Source of the DNA: Akkermansia muciniphila
GTDB lineage: Bacteria > Verrucomicrobiota > Verrucomicrobiia > Verrucomicrobiales > V1-33
NCBI GenBank assembly: GCA_943333275.1
Contig: CALQSQ010000061.1
Location: 1-33,422 of the forward strand
Direction of reading: 5' to 3'
DNA length: 33,422 nt
In this document: piece after piece, positions 24,974 to 32,380 of the stretch
How positions within the stretch are numbered: position 1 is the stretch's first letter
Layout: every line of letters begins with the position of its first letter
Notes under the pieces: generated by a model
Told to the model about the DNA's origin: nothing
Seen by the model: the letters and a program-made list of their open reading frames with translations, nothing else
The model's database searches: none
Translations under genes and position numbers: made by a program

Positions 24974-26083
24974 CGGCTTGGGCGCAAATTTTCGCCGCAC
25001 GATTTCCGCATCCGCCAGACACAGCAGACGCAACGGCAGCGATTTCCTCGCACCATCCTCATTCATCAGCGTGACCCCCCATTCCGTGGCCTCGGGCTGT
25101 TCATCCGTGGGCGCAGGCAGGACAATCAATTCGACGGTTTTGGCAAACAGCGTCGTTCCTGCCCGGCTCGTCCACACGCGATAATCCTGACTCTCCGCCA
25201 GCAATTTCCGTTTCCGGTCGCGCTCCGCCTTTTGCTTTTGAAACGCCGCCGTCGTCCTTGTGATCTTCTCATTGATCTTCGCATAGGCTGCGGGGCGCAG
25301 CGTCTTGTTGAAATTGTATCCCACCATCCGTTCCATCTCATGCCCCTCCGAATCAAAAAGAATCATCGTCGGAAGACTGCGCACTTTGAGAAAGGTCCGG
25401 TAGGCATTGATGGCATCCACTCGCCGCATTTTCAGATCCTTCTTTTCATCATTGGAGGATCCCAGCCCTGCCAGCGTCGAACGCGTCGGCACATTTAGAA
25501 ACGACATTACCAAATTCTGCGCGGCATATTCCTTGAAAGCCGGATTCGCAAAAAGATCATTGTTCAGTGCCTGACACGCAGGCGACCAATCGAATCCGCC
25601 AAATACCAGCAGCATCGGACGCCCTTTCTGCAACGCAGCCGCACGCGCCTCCCGCGGGCTCCGATACCACGTCGGCGCCTCCGTAAGGTTGGCCAGCGGA
25701 TCGGGCACCGCAGGCTGCCCCGCTTTGTTCAATGGCACGGGCGCAGACTTGGGCGCCACCAGTCCCGGAATGTCCGGCAACTCCGGGGCCTCTTCACCAT
25801 CCGTCGGCGTGGTCAGCGGCGGCAGTTCCGGCAACCCCTCTGCCGGCGGCAACTGCGCAGGCTCACCCTCCGGTCCCGGATCCGGCAGCAACCCCGCCGG
25901 AGGCGCCAGCGCATCCTCCCCAATCTTCGTCGACTCCTCATCCCACGACGGCAATATCGCCTCCGCATCCTGCCCGCGCACCATCGACACACCAATCCCC
26001 AACCCAAGCAGCGACACCGCCAAGGTCCGGGAAAGATTTAAATATCGCGACAACACTCCGATCATAACGCTCGAACTAACCAT
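24872..26083 (-). CDS. Secreted thioredoxin-fold protein with C-terminal SHD1-like domain
   Basis: The 403-residue product has an N-terminal signal peptide (hydrophobic run around residues 20-36); a second possible start is the ATG at 26065. A Pro/Glu-rich linker (about 45-130) precedes a thioredoxin-like domain (about 140-275) with FGGFDWSPACQAL. The usual CxxC reads SPAC (residues 167-170), so one cysteine is missing. The cis-proline region SLPTMIL follows (Pro238). Residues about 295-365 (YRVWTSRAGTTLFAKTVELI...) resemble the SHD1 domain found in Verrucomicrobia and Planctomycetes. With a single active-site Cys, reductase activity is unlikely; an isomerase-like or binding role is possible. 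The stop lies 102 nt inside fdhD, and codons 1-20 lie in the repeat at 26024-26111. Confidence 0.83.
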   Translation of the reverse strand: MVSSSVMIGVLSRYLNLSRTLAVSLLGLGIGVSMVRGQDAEAILPSWDEESTKIGEDALAPPAGLLPDPGPEGEPAQLPPAEGLPELPPLTTPTDGEEAPELPDIPGLVAPKSAPVPLNKAGQPAVPDPLANLTEAPTWYRSPREARAAALQKGRPMLLVFGGFDWSPACQALNNDLFANPAFKEYAAQNLVMSFLNVPTRSTLAGLGSSNDEKKDLKMRRVDAINAYRTFLKVRSLPTMILFDSEGHEMERMVGYNFNKTLRPAAYAKINEKITRTTAAFQKQKAERDRKRKLLAESQDYRVWTSRAGTTLFAKTVELIVLPAPTDEQPEATEWGVTLMNEDGARKSLPLRLLCLADAEIVRRKFAPKPSPEPTAEEGQPVGAPDADATGVEVAPGVADKSQ

Positions 26084-26111
26084 GCCACGTGCGATTTGGG
26101 AAGGGGATTTT
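26024..26111 (+). repeat. Dispersed repeat, copy A
   Basis: This 88-nt segment matches 32420-32508 in the same orientation. The shared blocks are GGTCCGGGAAAGAT at the left end, ACTCCG/TGTCCG in the middle, AACCAYGCCACG, and TTTGGGAAGGRGATTTT-like sequence at the right end. Similarity extends a few codons to the left. Copy A covers the first codons of the thioredoxin-like gene on the minus strand. Confidence 0.65.
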
Positions 26112-26240
26112 CTGAGCCTTTGATCGCCGGGGTTTATGTAAATTCTCGACTGATCAAAATTTGTCCGCTTGGATCTGGCACATTTTCATTGCGAAAACAT
26201 TCCTAGCGGATATCAAACCGCTGTTCCATTCTCGATTATA

Positions 26241-26642
26241 TTGAAACGCTGCCTCCACATCCTGTTAGTTTTCGTGAGTTGCCTCCACTTGTGTGGTGGC
26301 CCCTTGGGGATGATGCAAGGTGTGGCGTGGCTGAAGATGATCGTAACGTATTCTCAAACAGAGGGTCTGGCAGAGGGTGTTAAACAGACGTTCGACGGCG
26401 ATCACCCTTGTGAGATGTGCAAGCTCATAGCTGCCGCCAAGAAGCAACAGCATCAAAGCCCGGAAGCACCTGCTCCGGATCAGAAGATTGCGAAAATCTC
26501 CAAAGAATTCTCCAAGCTTGATCAGGTGGATTTGCCGATAAATTTGGCCCGGGAAATCTTCATGATGCCCCGCCCCGAAGAGTTGGGAGCATACCATCAG
26601 GTGGCAATTGAACCGATTGTGCCGCCTCCGCGGCTTGCCTAA
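26241..26642 (+). CDS. Small exported Cys-containing protein (HPCEMC motif)
   Basis: The open frame starts at a TTG at 26169, but the TTG at 26241 gives a compact signal sequence (KRCLHILLVFVSCLHLCGG) and 133 residues; no ATG is available before residue 48 of the long frame. After the hydrophobic leader comes a conserved-looking stretch (GVAWLKMIVTYS) and the motif GDHPCEMCKLI with two cysteines in a CxxC spacing preceded by His-Pro, then a Lys/Gln-rich helical region and a Pro-rich end. The layout recalls DUF2946-type proteins, which tend to sit near copper or TonB genes, but I cannot confirm membership. A terminator-type hairpin follows at 26682. It is the first gene of the plus-strand envelope cluster. 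Start uncertain, function unknown. Confidence 0.65.
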   Translation: MKRCLHILLVFVSCLHLCGGPLGMMQGVAWLKMIVTYSQTEGLAEGVKQTFDGDHPCEMCKLIAAAKKQQHQSPEAPAPDQKIAKISKEFSKLDQVDLPINLAREIFMMPRPEELGAYHQVAIEPIVPPPRLA

Positions 26643-26681
26643 GCCGTCCGTGGTCGCACATAGTCATTGCTGAACATTGGA

Positions 26682-26704
26682 TTTTGCGAAAACGCAAAAT
26701 TTTC
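26682..26704 (+). terminator. Probable intrinsic terminator after the HPCEMC protein gene
   Basis: An 8-bp perfect stem ATTTTGCG/CGCAAAAT with an AAAA loop is followed by TTT. It lies 40 nt after the stop at 26642. The stem is rather AU-rich, so it may be weak or bidirectional. Confidence 0.5.
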
Positions 26705-26889
26705 AACTCCGATCTCGGAGGTTGCCATGATCCTCAATTCGTGAAACCACGAAATCGCAGGGTTTCTATCCTGCCGAAAGCATTGGAATCTCCAATGTTC
26801 AACCGTGCCTTACTGGCATCTGGCCATGCTTCCTTCTTGGGCAGTTGATTTGGGATTCTTGAATTCCAGACAGCCCCTTTCCGTTCCTT

Positions 26890-26905
26890 TGGTTTGCGGT
26901 TTGCA
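26890..26905 (+). promoter_or_regulatory. Possible sigma54-type promoter before the cytochrome gene
   Basis: TGG-N8-TTGCA at 26890-26905 has the GG-N10-GC core spacing of a -24/-12 promoter. The predicted start, near 26915, would leave a leader of only about 10 nt before the ATG at 26926. The same bases are part of the GGTTTGC/GCAAACC inverted repeat, so the match may be incidental. Confidence 0.25.
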
Positions 26906-26925
26906 AACCTCAATCGTGTTATTTC

Positions 26926-29541
26926 ATGAATGGTTCTCCTTTTCTCGTAATTTGTTTTTGCTTTTGCTTTCCACTTCGCTGCGTTTTGCTCCAGGCGCAG
27001 ACGCCCTATACCTCCTTTGAGCCACGCCTCACGCATCCCTTGGGACAGACGCCCGACGGAACCCGTCTGCTTGCCTTGAATTCAAGCGAAGGCAGCTTGT
27101 CGATTTTTGATATTTCCAATGCGGCGAATCCCACCCCCGTGTTGATCGCGGAAATTCCGGTGGGCCTGGCTCCCGTATCGCTGGCTGCGCGAACCAATGA
27201 TGAAATCTGGGTAGTGAACGAGGTGAGTGACAGCGTCTCCATTGTTTCCATCTCCTCGCGCTGCGTTGTAAGGACGCTGGCGGTGCCCGATGAGCCTGCG
27301 GATGTCGTATTTACTCCCGGCCAGGCCTTTGTGAGTTGTGCGCGAAGCAATACGGTTCGCGTTTTCGATACCACCAATTTCACCCAGACCGCCAACATCA
27401 CACTGCTATGCAACTATCCACGGGCGATGGTCGCAGATGTGGCGGGAGGCAGGATCTTTGTAGCCTCGCAGCTCTCCGGCAACAAAACCACCGTCCTGCC
27501 AGCCGCCCTGGCCCCCAACCAACCAGCGCCCACAAATGCTGCGCTGCCAGCCGCCCCCAAGACGGCACTCATCGTCCCCAGCAATGATTCGCGCATTAAT
27601 TTCACGGTGCTCGATAATGATGTGGCGGAAATTGATACCTCCACCCACACCGTGACCCGTTATTTCACAGGCGTGGGCACAAACCTCTTTGATATGGCAA
27701 TGGCTCCAGCCGGTGGGAGTTTGTTTATCCCCAATACCGACGCGCTCAATCTCACACGCTTCGAACCGAATCTACGCGGCCATTTCGTGGACAACCGGCT
27801 CAGCCGGGTATCGCTTACCTCGGGGCTGTCCACCGCCTTTGATCTCAATCCAGGGATAAACTACGCTCTGCTCCCGAACCCCAGCGCGCAAACCACTGCG
27901 CTGGCCCAGCCCACCGCCGTCGTCCTCACCGCAGATGGTTCAGCGGCATGGGTGGCAGCGTTTGGATCGGATCGTTTGGCAAAAATCGATACCACGACAG
28001 GTTCCGTACTCGCCCGTGTGGACGTCCGCACACCGCCGGATAGCGGGGCCAACGATTCGCGCAAAATGCGGGGCCCGCGTGGATTACTCCTTCACGCCAA
28101 TGGTCGAATCTATGCGCTCAACAAGTTGTCGAATACTGTCAGCGTTATCGATGCCACCTCGAATAATGTGGTGCAGGAAATCCCGACCGGCAGCTACGAT
28201 CCCATGCCGGCAGCCATCAAAGAGGGCCGGGGATTTCTGTTTGATGCTCGGCTCTCTGGCAATGGCACCATGTCCTGCGCATCTTGTCATCTGGATGCAG
28301 ACCGCGATGGACTGGCATGGGATTTGGGTGATCCCGGTGGCAGCATGCTCACGGTCGTTGGCTACAACAATTCCATCCACGATCTGGCCCCCAAGAGCCG
28401 AACCATTCACCCCATGAAAGGCCCCCTCACAACGCAGACGCTGCGGGGTTTCCGAACGGGACAAGCTTTCCACTGGCGAGGCGACAAACCCACCCTCCAG
28501 AGCTTCAATTCCACATTTGATAAGCTCATGGGAGGCTCGCAGATCCCAGCGCCAGACATGGACGCGATGGCCTCCTATTTGGGGACGCTCATCCTCCACG
28601 CTAACCCGAATCGCAATCTGGACCGCAGCTTGCAGACATCATTTGCTGGGGGAAATCCGACGAATGGACGGGACATGTATAACACTCACACGAAATCTCA
28701 CTGCGCTGTCTGTCATATCCTGCCAACAGGTTCGGACAATAATATCGACCTCAACAACATTGTCGGTTCCACCCAGCCGGTAAAAACCCCGCACCTGCGA
28801 ACCGTCTACCAACGCGCTGTCTTCAATCCTTCGGCAGGGGCCATCAACATTAACGGCTTCGGGTTGCTCAAAGATGGGACAGGGTTCGATCTCCCCATCG
28901 CTCACTTTTACGACCTGGAAAATTTCGCCACCCTGCAGGAATTCACGGATGTAAAAGCGTTCGTTCTAAGCTTCGATACTGGCACCGCTCCAGCAGTCGG
29001 ATCCACGCTAACAGCCAATGCCGGCAATGTTGGCAATGCCAATTTCCTCGCCAATCTCGCCATCCTCGAAGGACAGGCCCAGGTGGCGAATACAAGCGAT
29101 TTAGTCGTCCAGGGCCGTGTGGGTGGGGAGTTGAGGCGATACGTTTTTGACAAAACCACTCAACGTTATTTCCGCGACAAAGCAGGCACAGCAAGCCTGA
29201 CCCGCTCGGAATTGCTCGCCCTGATCGTGGGCGATTCGACACTGAGTTTTCAGGGCACCTTGCCCGGCGATGGTGCAAGACTGGGCCCTGATCGTGATGG
29301 CGACGGAATAAAGAACAGCGATGAACCGCTGCCAGCCTTGGACATGTCCATCCTGGTTGGGGGCCCCATAGTGCGCTGGCCGAGATCTGCCACCGATTGG
29401 TTTCTTGAGGCCAGCACGGATCTAAAAGGCCCCTGGGTGCCCGTCAATACCCCCCGCACCTTTTCCTCCAATCATATCCAGTGCCAACTGAATCCATCCG
29501 GAGAGCCACACTCATTTTATCGTCTCCGGCGCACGTGGTAA
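26926..29541 (+). CDS. Exported beta-propeller protein with two c-type haem sites
   Basis: The 871-residue protein has a signal peptide (hydrophobic, Cys/Phe-rich, cleavage near LQAQT). Residues about 25-430 contain repeated units such as NSEGSLSIFDISN, DSVSIVSISS and NTVSVIDATSNNV, typical of a YVTN/YncE-like beta-propeller. Two haem-binding motifs follow, CASCH (451-455) and CAVCH (593-597), in a region like di-haem cytochrome c peroxidase/MauG proteins. A DxDxDG segment (PDRDGDGIKNSD) and a C-terminal module ending FYRLRRTW complete it. Periplasmic or outer-surface electron transfer or peroxidase-like chemistry on a partner is expected. Its stop lies 62 nt before the first PEP-CTERM gene, so the four genes to 32380 probably form one transcript. 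Confidence 0.85.
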   Translation: MNGSPFLVICFCFCFPLRCVLLQAQTPYTSFEPRLTHPLGQTPDGTRLLALNSSEGSLSIFDISNAANPTPVLIAEIPVGLAPVSLAARTNDEIWVVNEVSDSVSIVSISSRCVVRTLAVPDEPADVVFTPGQAFVSCARSNTVRVFDTTNFTQTANITLLCNYPRAMVADVAGGRIFVASQLSGNKTTVLPAALAPNQPAPTNAALPAAPKTALIVPSNDSRINFTVLDNDVAEIDTSTHTVTRYFTGVGTNLFDMAMAPAGGSLFIPNTDALNLTRFEPNLRGHFVDNRLSRVSLTSGLSTAFDLNPGINYALLPNPSAQTTALAQPTAVVLTADGSAAWVAAFGSDRLAKIDTTTGSVLARVDVRTPPDSGANDSRKMRGPRGLLLHANGRIYALNKLSNTVSVIDATSNNVVQEIPTGSYDPMPAAIKEGRGFLFDARLSGNGTMSCASCHLDADRDGLAWDLGDPGGSMLTVVGYNNSIHDLAPKSRTIHPMKGPLTTQTLRGFRTGQAFHWRGDKPTLQSFNSTFDKLMGGSQIPAPDMDAMASYLGTLILHANPNRNLDRSLQTSFAGGNPTNGRDMYNTHTKSHCAVCHILPTGSDNNIDLNNIVGSTQPVKTPHLRTVYQRAVFNPSAGAININGFGLLKDGTGFDLPIAHFYDLENFATLQEFTDVKAFVLSFDTGTAPAVGSTLTANAGNVGNANFLANLAILEGQAQVANTSDLVVQGRVGGELRRYVFDKTTQRYFRDKAGTASLTRSELLALIVGDSTLSFQGTLPGDGARLGPDRDGDGIKNSDEPLPALDMSILVGGPIVRWPRSATDWFLEASTDLKGPWVPVNTPRTFSSNHIQCQLNPSGEPHSFYRLRRTW

Positions 29542-29549
29542 CCCATCCC

Positions 29550-29573
29550 TTTCGAGGACTCATTCCTCCGAAA
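29550..29573 (+). other. Intercistronic hairpin 1
   Basis: TTTCGAGGA (29550-29558) pairs with TCCTCCGAAA (29564-29573) with one bulged C and a 5-nt loop. It lies in the 62-nt gap between the cytochrome gene and the first PEP-CTERM gene. No T-run follows, so it is not a simple terminator. Confidence 0.45.
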
Positions 29574-29603
29574 ATCAAACCGAAACACAAACCCAAACAC
29601 AGC

Positions 29604-30335
29604 ATGATTAAGTACACACCTCACATCCCCATCGCGACCGCTCTTTTTGGCATGGCGATGAGCGCTCAGGCCGCCTCCATCACCGCAGGGGATTCGAACC
29701 TCGGAGGAATCGGCTATTCCTTTGGAATCGTCCTCGCAGCAAATGACACCGGCACCATTTACTCCCATGTTGGAGCTTGGAGTTGGGAAGATCAGGGTAT
29801 CGCTCCGGGTGGAGGCGAAGGCTGGACCCACACTTCCAACTTTATTGCGATGACCCTGCTCGCACCCACCCACCTCACGCTGACCCTTTCTGCGAATGCC
29901 TCCGTGCCTTATGGCGGGTCGGGCAATCTTGGTGGCTTTGCTCAATCTTCGAATTTCTTCCCAGGTCTCACGCTCTGGAAAAATTGGGACAACGACGTGA
30001 TGACATCGTCTGCAGCAGACGTTCTGGGCTACGATCCACTCGATCCCCCGGACGATCACCACACCTTTGCCAATACGGGAAATGTCCTCTGGGCAGAGGA
30101 TCTGGAATACCTGTCGCATGCCGTTGATATCGTAAACAACACGCTCACAATCTCCTGGGATCTAGCGGCCGGACAATACACGCTTGCCCTCGGAAGCGAT
30201 GCTCCTTCGGATCCTGCGCCTCCGCGCCAAGGCTACCTGGCTTCCTTTACTACGGTGCCCGAACCCGGCAGTGCACTCCTCGTTGCGGCGATGGCACTCC
30301 CCCTTTTGGCACGCCGCCGTCACCGCCGTGCCTAA
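29604..30335 (+). CDS. PEP-CTERM protein 1 of the envelope cluster
   Basis: The frame is open from 29481, but the ATG at 29604 (MIKYTPHIPIATALFGMAMSAQA-A) starts a clear signal peptide and lies outside the preceding gene, giving 243 residues. The C-terminus has the PEP-CTERM sorting signal VPEPGSALLVAAMALPLLARRRHRR: the PEP motif, a hydrophobic helix and an Arg cluster. Such proteins are processed by an exosortase, which is not in this window, and delivered to the outer surface. The middle part (LTLTLSAN, PGLTLWKN, YLSHAVD, LAAGQYTLALGSD) matches blocks of the next gene in the same order, so the two are paralogues. It lacks the HISYSGRNFG start of protein 2. Function unknown. Confidence 0.88.
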   Translation: MIKYTPHIPIATALFGMAMSAQAASITAGDSNLGGIGYSFGIVLAANDTGTIYSHVGAWSWEDQGIAPGGGEGWTHTSNFIAMTLLAPTHLTLTLSANASVPYGGSGNLGGFAQSSNFFPGLTLWKNWDNDVMTSSAADVLGYDPLDPPDDHHTFANTGNVLWAEDLEYLSHAVDIVNNTLTISWDLAAGQYTLALGSDAPSDPAPPRQGYLASFTTVPEPGSALLVAAMALPLLARRRHRRA

Positions 30336-30356
30336 CCCCTTTTCGATCACGCCTTT

Positions 30357-30404
30357 CCCCACCAGTGGCATGACGGCGGTTCAAGCGCCGCCATGCCGGT
30401 GGGG
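30357..30404 (+). other. Intercistronic hairpin 2 (between PEP-CTERM genes)
   Basis: CCCCACC pairs with GGTGGGG, GGCATG with CATGCC and CGGCG with CGCCG. This gives 18 bp with a 3-nt bulge, one mismatch and a loop of about 7 nt, in the 131-nt gap between the paralogous genes. No U-tract follows, so it more likely affects mRNA stability or read-through than termination. Confidence 0.55.
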
Positions 30405-30466
30405 ATGGCTCAGGTCGAAACCTAAAAACACAGTAAACAACCCAATCAAAACCACTGAGAAACGTA

Positions 30467-31276
30467 ATGAAAATACACAAGACCCACAAGTCCCTTTTGG
30501 CCTCCGCCGGAATCCTACTCGTCACCCTTAGTCAGAGCCAGGCCCATATCAGTTACAGCGGCCGAAACTTCGGCACCTTTGCCGGAGGGGAGGCACCTGT
30601 CATTATTTCCAACCAAACTGTAACCGGAAACTTCGGCTGGGCCGACGGAACGGATGCGGATTTCGGTGACAGCCATAAAATGAAAGCCTTTCGATTCACC
30701 CTGACCTCCACGGCTACCGTTAGCCTAACGGTCTCAGGAAATGCTGTGGGAGCTGGAATTCTCGGCCTCAATCCGGGCTTCACCCTTTACTCTGGCCTCG
30801 CTCACCTCGCTCCCATCACCAACGCGCCCGGCAGCGCCGATCACGACTTCTCAAACATATCCCAGGACTATCTCAATGGTCTGGGAGGCCCGCACGAAGG
30901 TGCCTTCAATGCCCTCGCCACCTGGCGGGTGGGTGGTGATAACCAGGCTGGCCCCGTGTTTGACTATAACGCCCCGGATGGCCTCAGCACCTTCACCTAC
31001 ATTGGTCATGCGGTGGATGGGACAGCCGCGAATTACGGCAACGCCCCGGGGATCTTTGGTGATGGCCTGCTTGACGGCACGGTCACGGGGACATTCTACA
31101 ATCTGGCTGCAGGAAATTATTCGATCTTCATTGGAGGTTCCGATTACGCCAGTCAGCTAAACTCGCCCGTCCCCACCTACGGCATTTCCGCCACCTTCAT
31201 GGCCGTGCCCGAACCCTCCACGGGACTTATTGGCCTGCTAGGGGCCACGGTGCTGCTGCGCCGTAAACGGAACTAG
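30467..31276 (+). CDS. PEP-CTERM protein 2, predicted mature N-terminal histidine
   Basis: The 269-residue protein has a signal peptide (MKIHKTHKSLLASAG... to LSQSQA) with an S-x-A cleavage motif at 24-26; cleavage would expose His27 as residue 1 of HISYSGRNFGTF. The body is beta-rich and paralogous to PEP-CTERM protein 1 (VSLTVSGNA, PGFTLYSGLA, YIGHAVDG, LAAGNYSIFIGGSD). The C-terminus VPEPSTGLIGLLGATVLLRRKRN is a PEP-CTERM sorting signal for an exosortase. An N-terminal His, when free, can coordinate copper together with the alpha-amino group; whether it does so here is inference. The gene sits between two strong hairpins and precedes the barrel-like protein gene by 72 nt. Confidence 0.9.
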   Translation: MKIHKTHKSLLASAGILLVTLSQSQAHISYSGRNFGTFAGGEAPVIISNQTVTGNFGWADGTDADFGDSHKMKAFRFTLTSTATVSLTVSGNAVGAGILGLNPGFTLYSGLAHLAPITNAPGSADHDFSNISQDYLNGLGGPHEGAFNALATWRVGGDNQAGPVFDYNAPDGLSTFTYIGHAVDGTAANYGNAPGIFGDGLLDGTVTGTFYNLAAGNYSIFIGGSDYASQLNSPVPTYGISATFMAVPEPSTGLIGLLGATVLLRRKRN

Positions 31277-31298
31277 CCACAAAATCCCCTCTTCGCAT

Positions 31299-31325
31299 GG
31301 GGCGGGACCAATGGCGTCCCGCCCC
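31299..31325 (+). other. Intercistronic hairpin 3
   Basis: GGGGCGGGAC (31299-31308) and GTCCCGCCCC (31316-31325) form a perfect 10-bp GC-rich stem with the 7-nt loop CAATGGC. It lies between the second PEP-CTERM gene and the barrel-like gene. No U-tract follows. Confidence 0.6.
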
Positions 31326-31348
31326 CACATCTCAACAATTTGGAAATC

Positions 31349-32380
31349 ATGTCTCCGCTTCGGAAATCATTCATCATTGCAGCGCTACTTCCCACTCTTG
31401 CACGAGCGCATCATGGGCGGGATTTCATCCTGCTCCAAGACTACAGCCAACCAGCTCAGGGCAGCGGCAACCTCACCTCTGGATTTGAATGGTCGCGGAG
31501 CGGTGGAGCAGACGAGTATAGCGTGGAACCCGGCCTGCTCTATGCACTCATGCCCCGTGTCGCCGTCGGCCTGACCGGAACCTTCATGGATGAGGGAACT
31601 GGTTTCGGTTACGCTTCGTTCATGCCTTACATTCACTGGCAGATCACTCCCAGATCCTCCACCTTTCCGATTCGCATCGCCCTGGTGACAGGCTATCAGT
31701 TTGCGGAAAACCGGGATCCCTCACCAGTGAAGGTCAAAGTCATCACCCCAGGCAAACGCCTTCCTGTCACCAAATCCGCCACTCGAACGATCACTTTACC
31801 TGATGATGGAGGCGGCAGTGAGGACCCAGGACCATGCGGCCCGGAGTACGGACCGGATGCCCCTCCCTGCCCCACCGTCCCTGTCAGAGTTTCCCGCCAC
31901 ACCAGGCATGCCGGGCACGACCCGGGAGGGCCGCCTCAACCCACCACCATCATCGTCTCCTCATCAAGCACCAGCAACACCAGCGGACCACCCACCACAT
32001 CATTTCTCTATGTGACACCGGAGACCCCGCATGGAGAGGGCATCCATCGCCATGCCGAAGCCTTCTTCTCTGCCAAACTCATCCTCGAAGCCGATCTCAC
32101 CAAGGACGATAAATGCCTCGTCAACCTCATCAACATCACCCCCGAAAGCGGCAAACCTGCCTGGGGTTATGGCGTCGGATGCCGCCATTCCTTCACCCAC
32201 TCCATCGGCGTCGGACTTGAGGCCATTGGTGATTGCGGGGATGCCAACGAACATGAAATCGTCCTCGCCACCTACCTCTCCCCAACCCACCACCTCACCT
32301 TCAACCTCGGCATCGGCCACGGTCTGACCAAACAAAGCTCGGACTTCTCACTACGCACCGGCCTCGTCTGGCGATTTTGA
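31349..32380 (+). CDS. Outer-membrane barrel-like protein with a His/Pro-rich insertion
   Basis: The frame is open to a TTG at 31340, but the ATG at 31349 (MSPLRKSFIIAALLPTLARA) gives a standard signal peptide of 20 residues with an A-R-A cleavage site, and 343 residues in all. The mature protein would begin HHGRDF. Alternating beta-strands (VEPGLLYALM, VAVGLTGTF, SIGVGLEAIGD, IVLATYLSP, LTFNLGIGHGL) and the final FSLRTGLVWRF, with a C-terminal Phe, are typical of an outer-membrane beta-barrel. Residues about 125-225 (31721-32030) form a low-complexity insertion rich in Pro, Ser, Thr and His (e.g. RHTRHAGHDPGG) with two Cys, followed by GIHRHAEAFF. The insert is probably an external loop and could bind metal (inference). 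It is the last gene of the cluster. Confidence 0.78.
   Translation: MSPLRKSFIIAALLPTLARAHHGRDFILLQDYSQPAQGSGNLTSGFEWSRSGGADEYSVEPGLLYALMPRVAVGLTGTFMDEGTGFGYASFMPYIHWQITPRSSTFPIRIALVTGYQFAENRDPSPVKVKVITPGKRLPVTKSATRTITLPDDGGGSEDPGPCGPEYGPDAPPCPTVPVRVSRHTRHAGHDPGGPPQPTTIIVSSSSTSNTSGPPTTSFLYVTPETPHGEGIHRHAEAFFSAKLILEADLTKDDKCLVNLINITPESGKPAWGYGVGCRHSFTHSIGVGLEAIGDCGDANEHEIVLATYLSPTHHLTFNLGIGHGLTKQSSDFSLRTGLVWRF

Larger units (their letters stand above)
26643..26925 (+). other. Structured intergenic leader with five inverted repeats
   Basis: This 283-nt gap carries consecutive inverted repeats: 26682-26701 (ATTTTGCG/CGCAAAAT), 26705-26725 (CAACTCCGA/TCGGAGGTTG, one bulge), 26739-26754 (TTCGTG/CACGAA), 26781-26797 (CATTGGA/TCCAATG) and 26891-26909 (GGTTTGC/GCAAACC). 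The last ends 16 nt before the cytochrome gene start. I find no convincing protein frame here. Confidence 0.55.

Noticed and set aside
26176-26194. TGGCAC...TTGCG resembling a sigma54 promoter before the HPCEMC gene
   Set aside because: The GG and GC doublets are 12 nt apart rather than the required 10.
26926-31276. MbnH/MbnP (metallo-mystery pair) system
   Set aside because: The haem protein carries a beta-propeller and the secreted partners lack the four-Cys motif of MbnP-type proteins; only the overall logic is similar.
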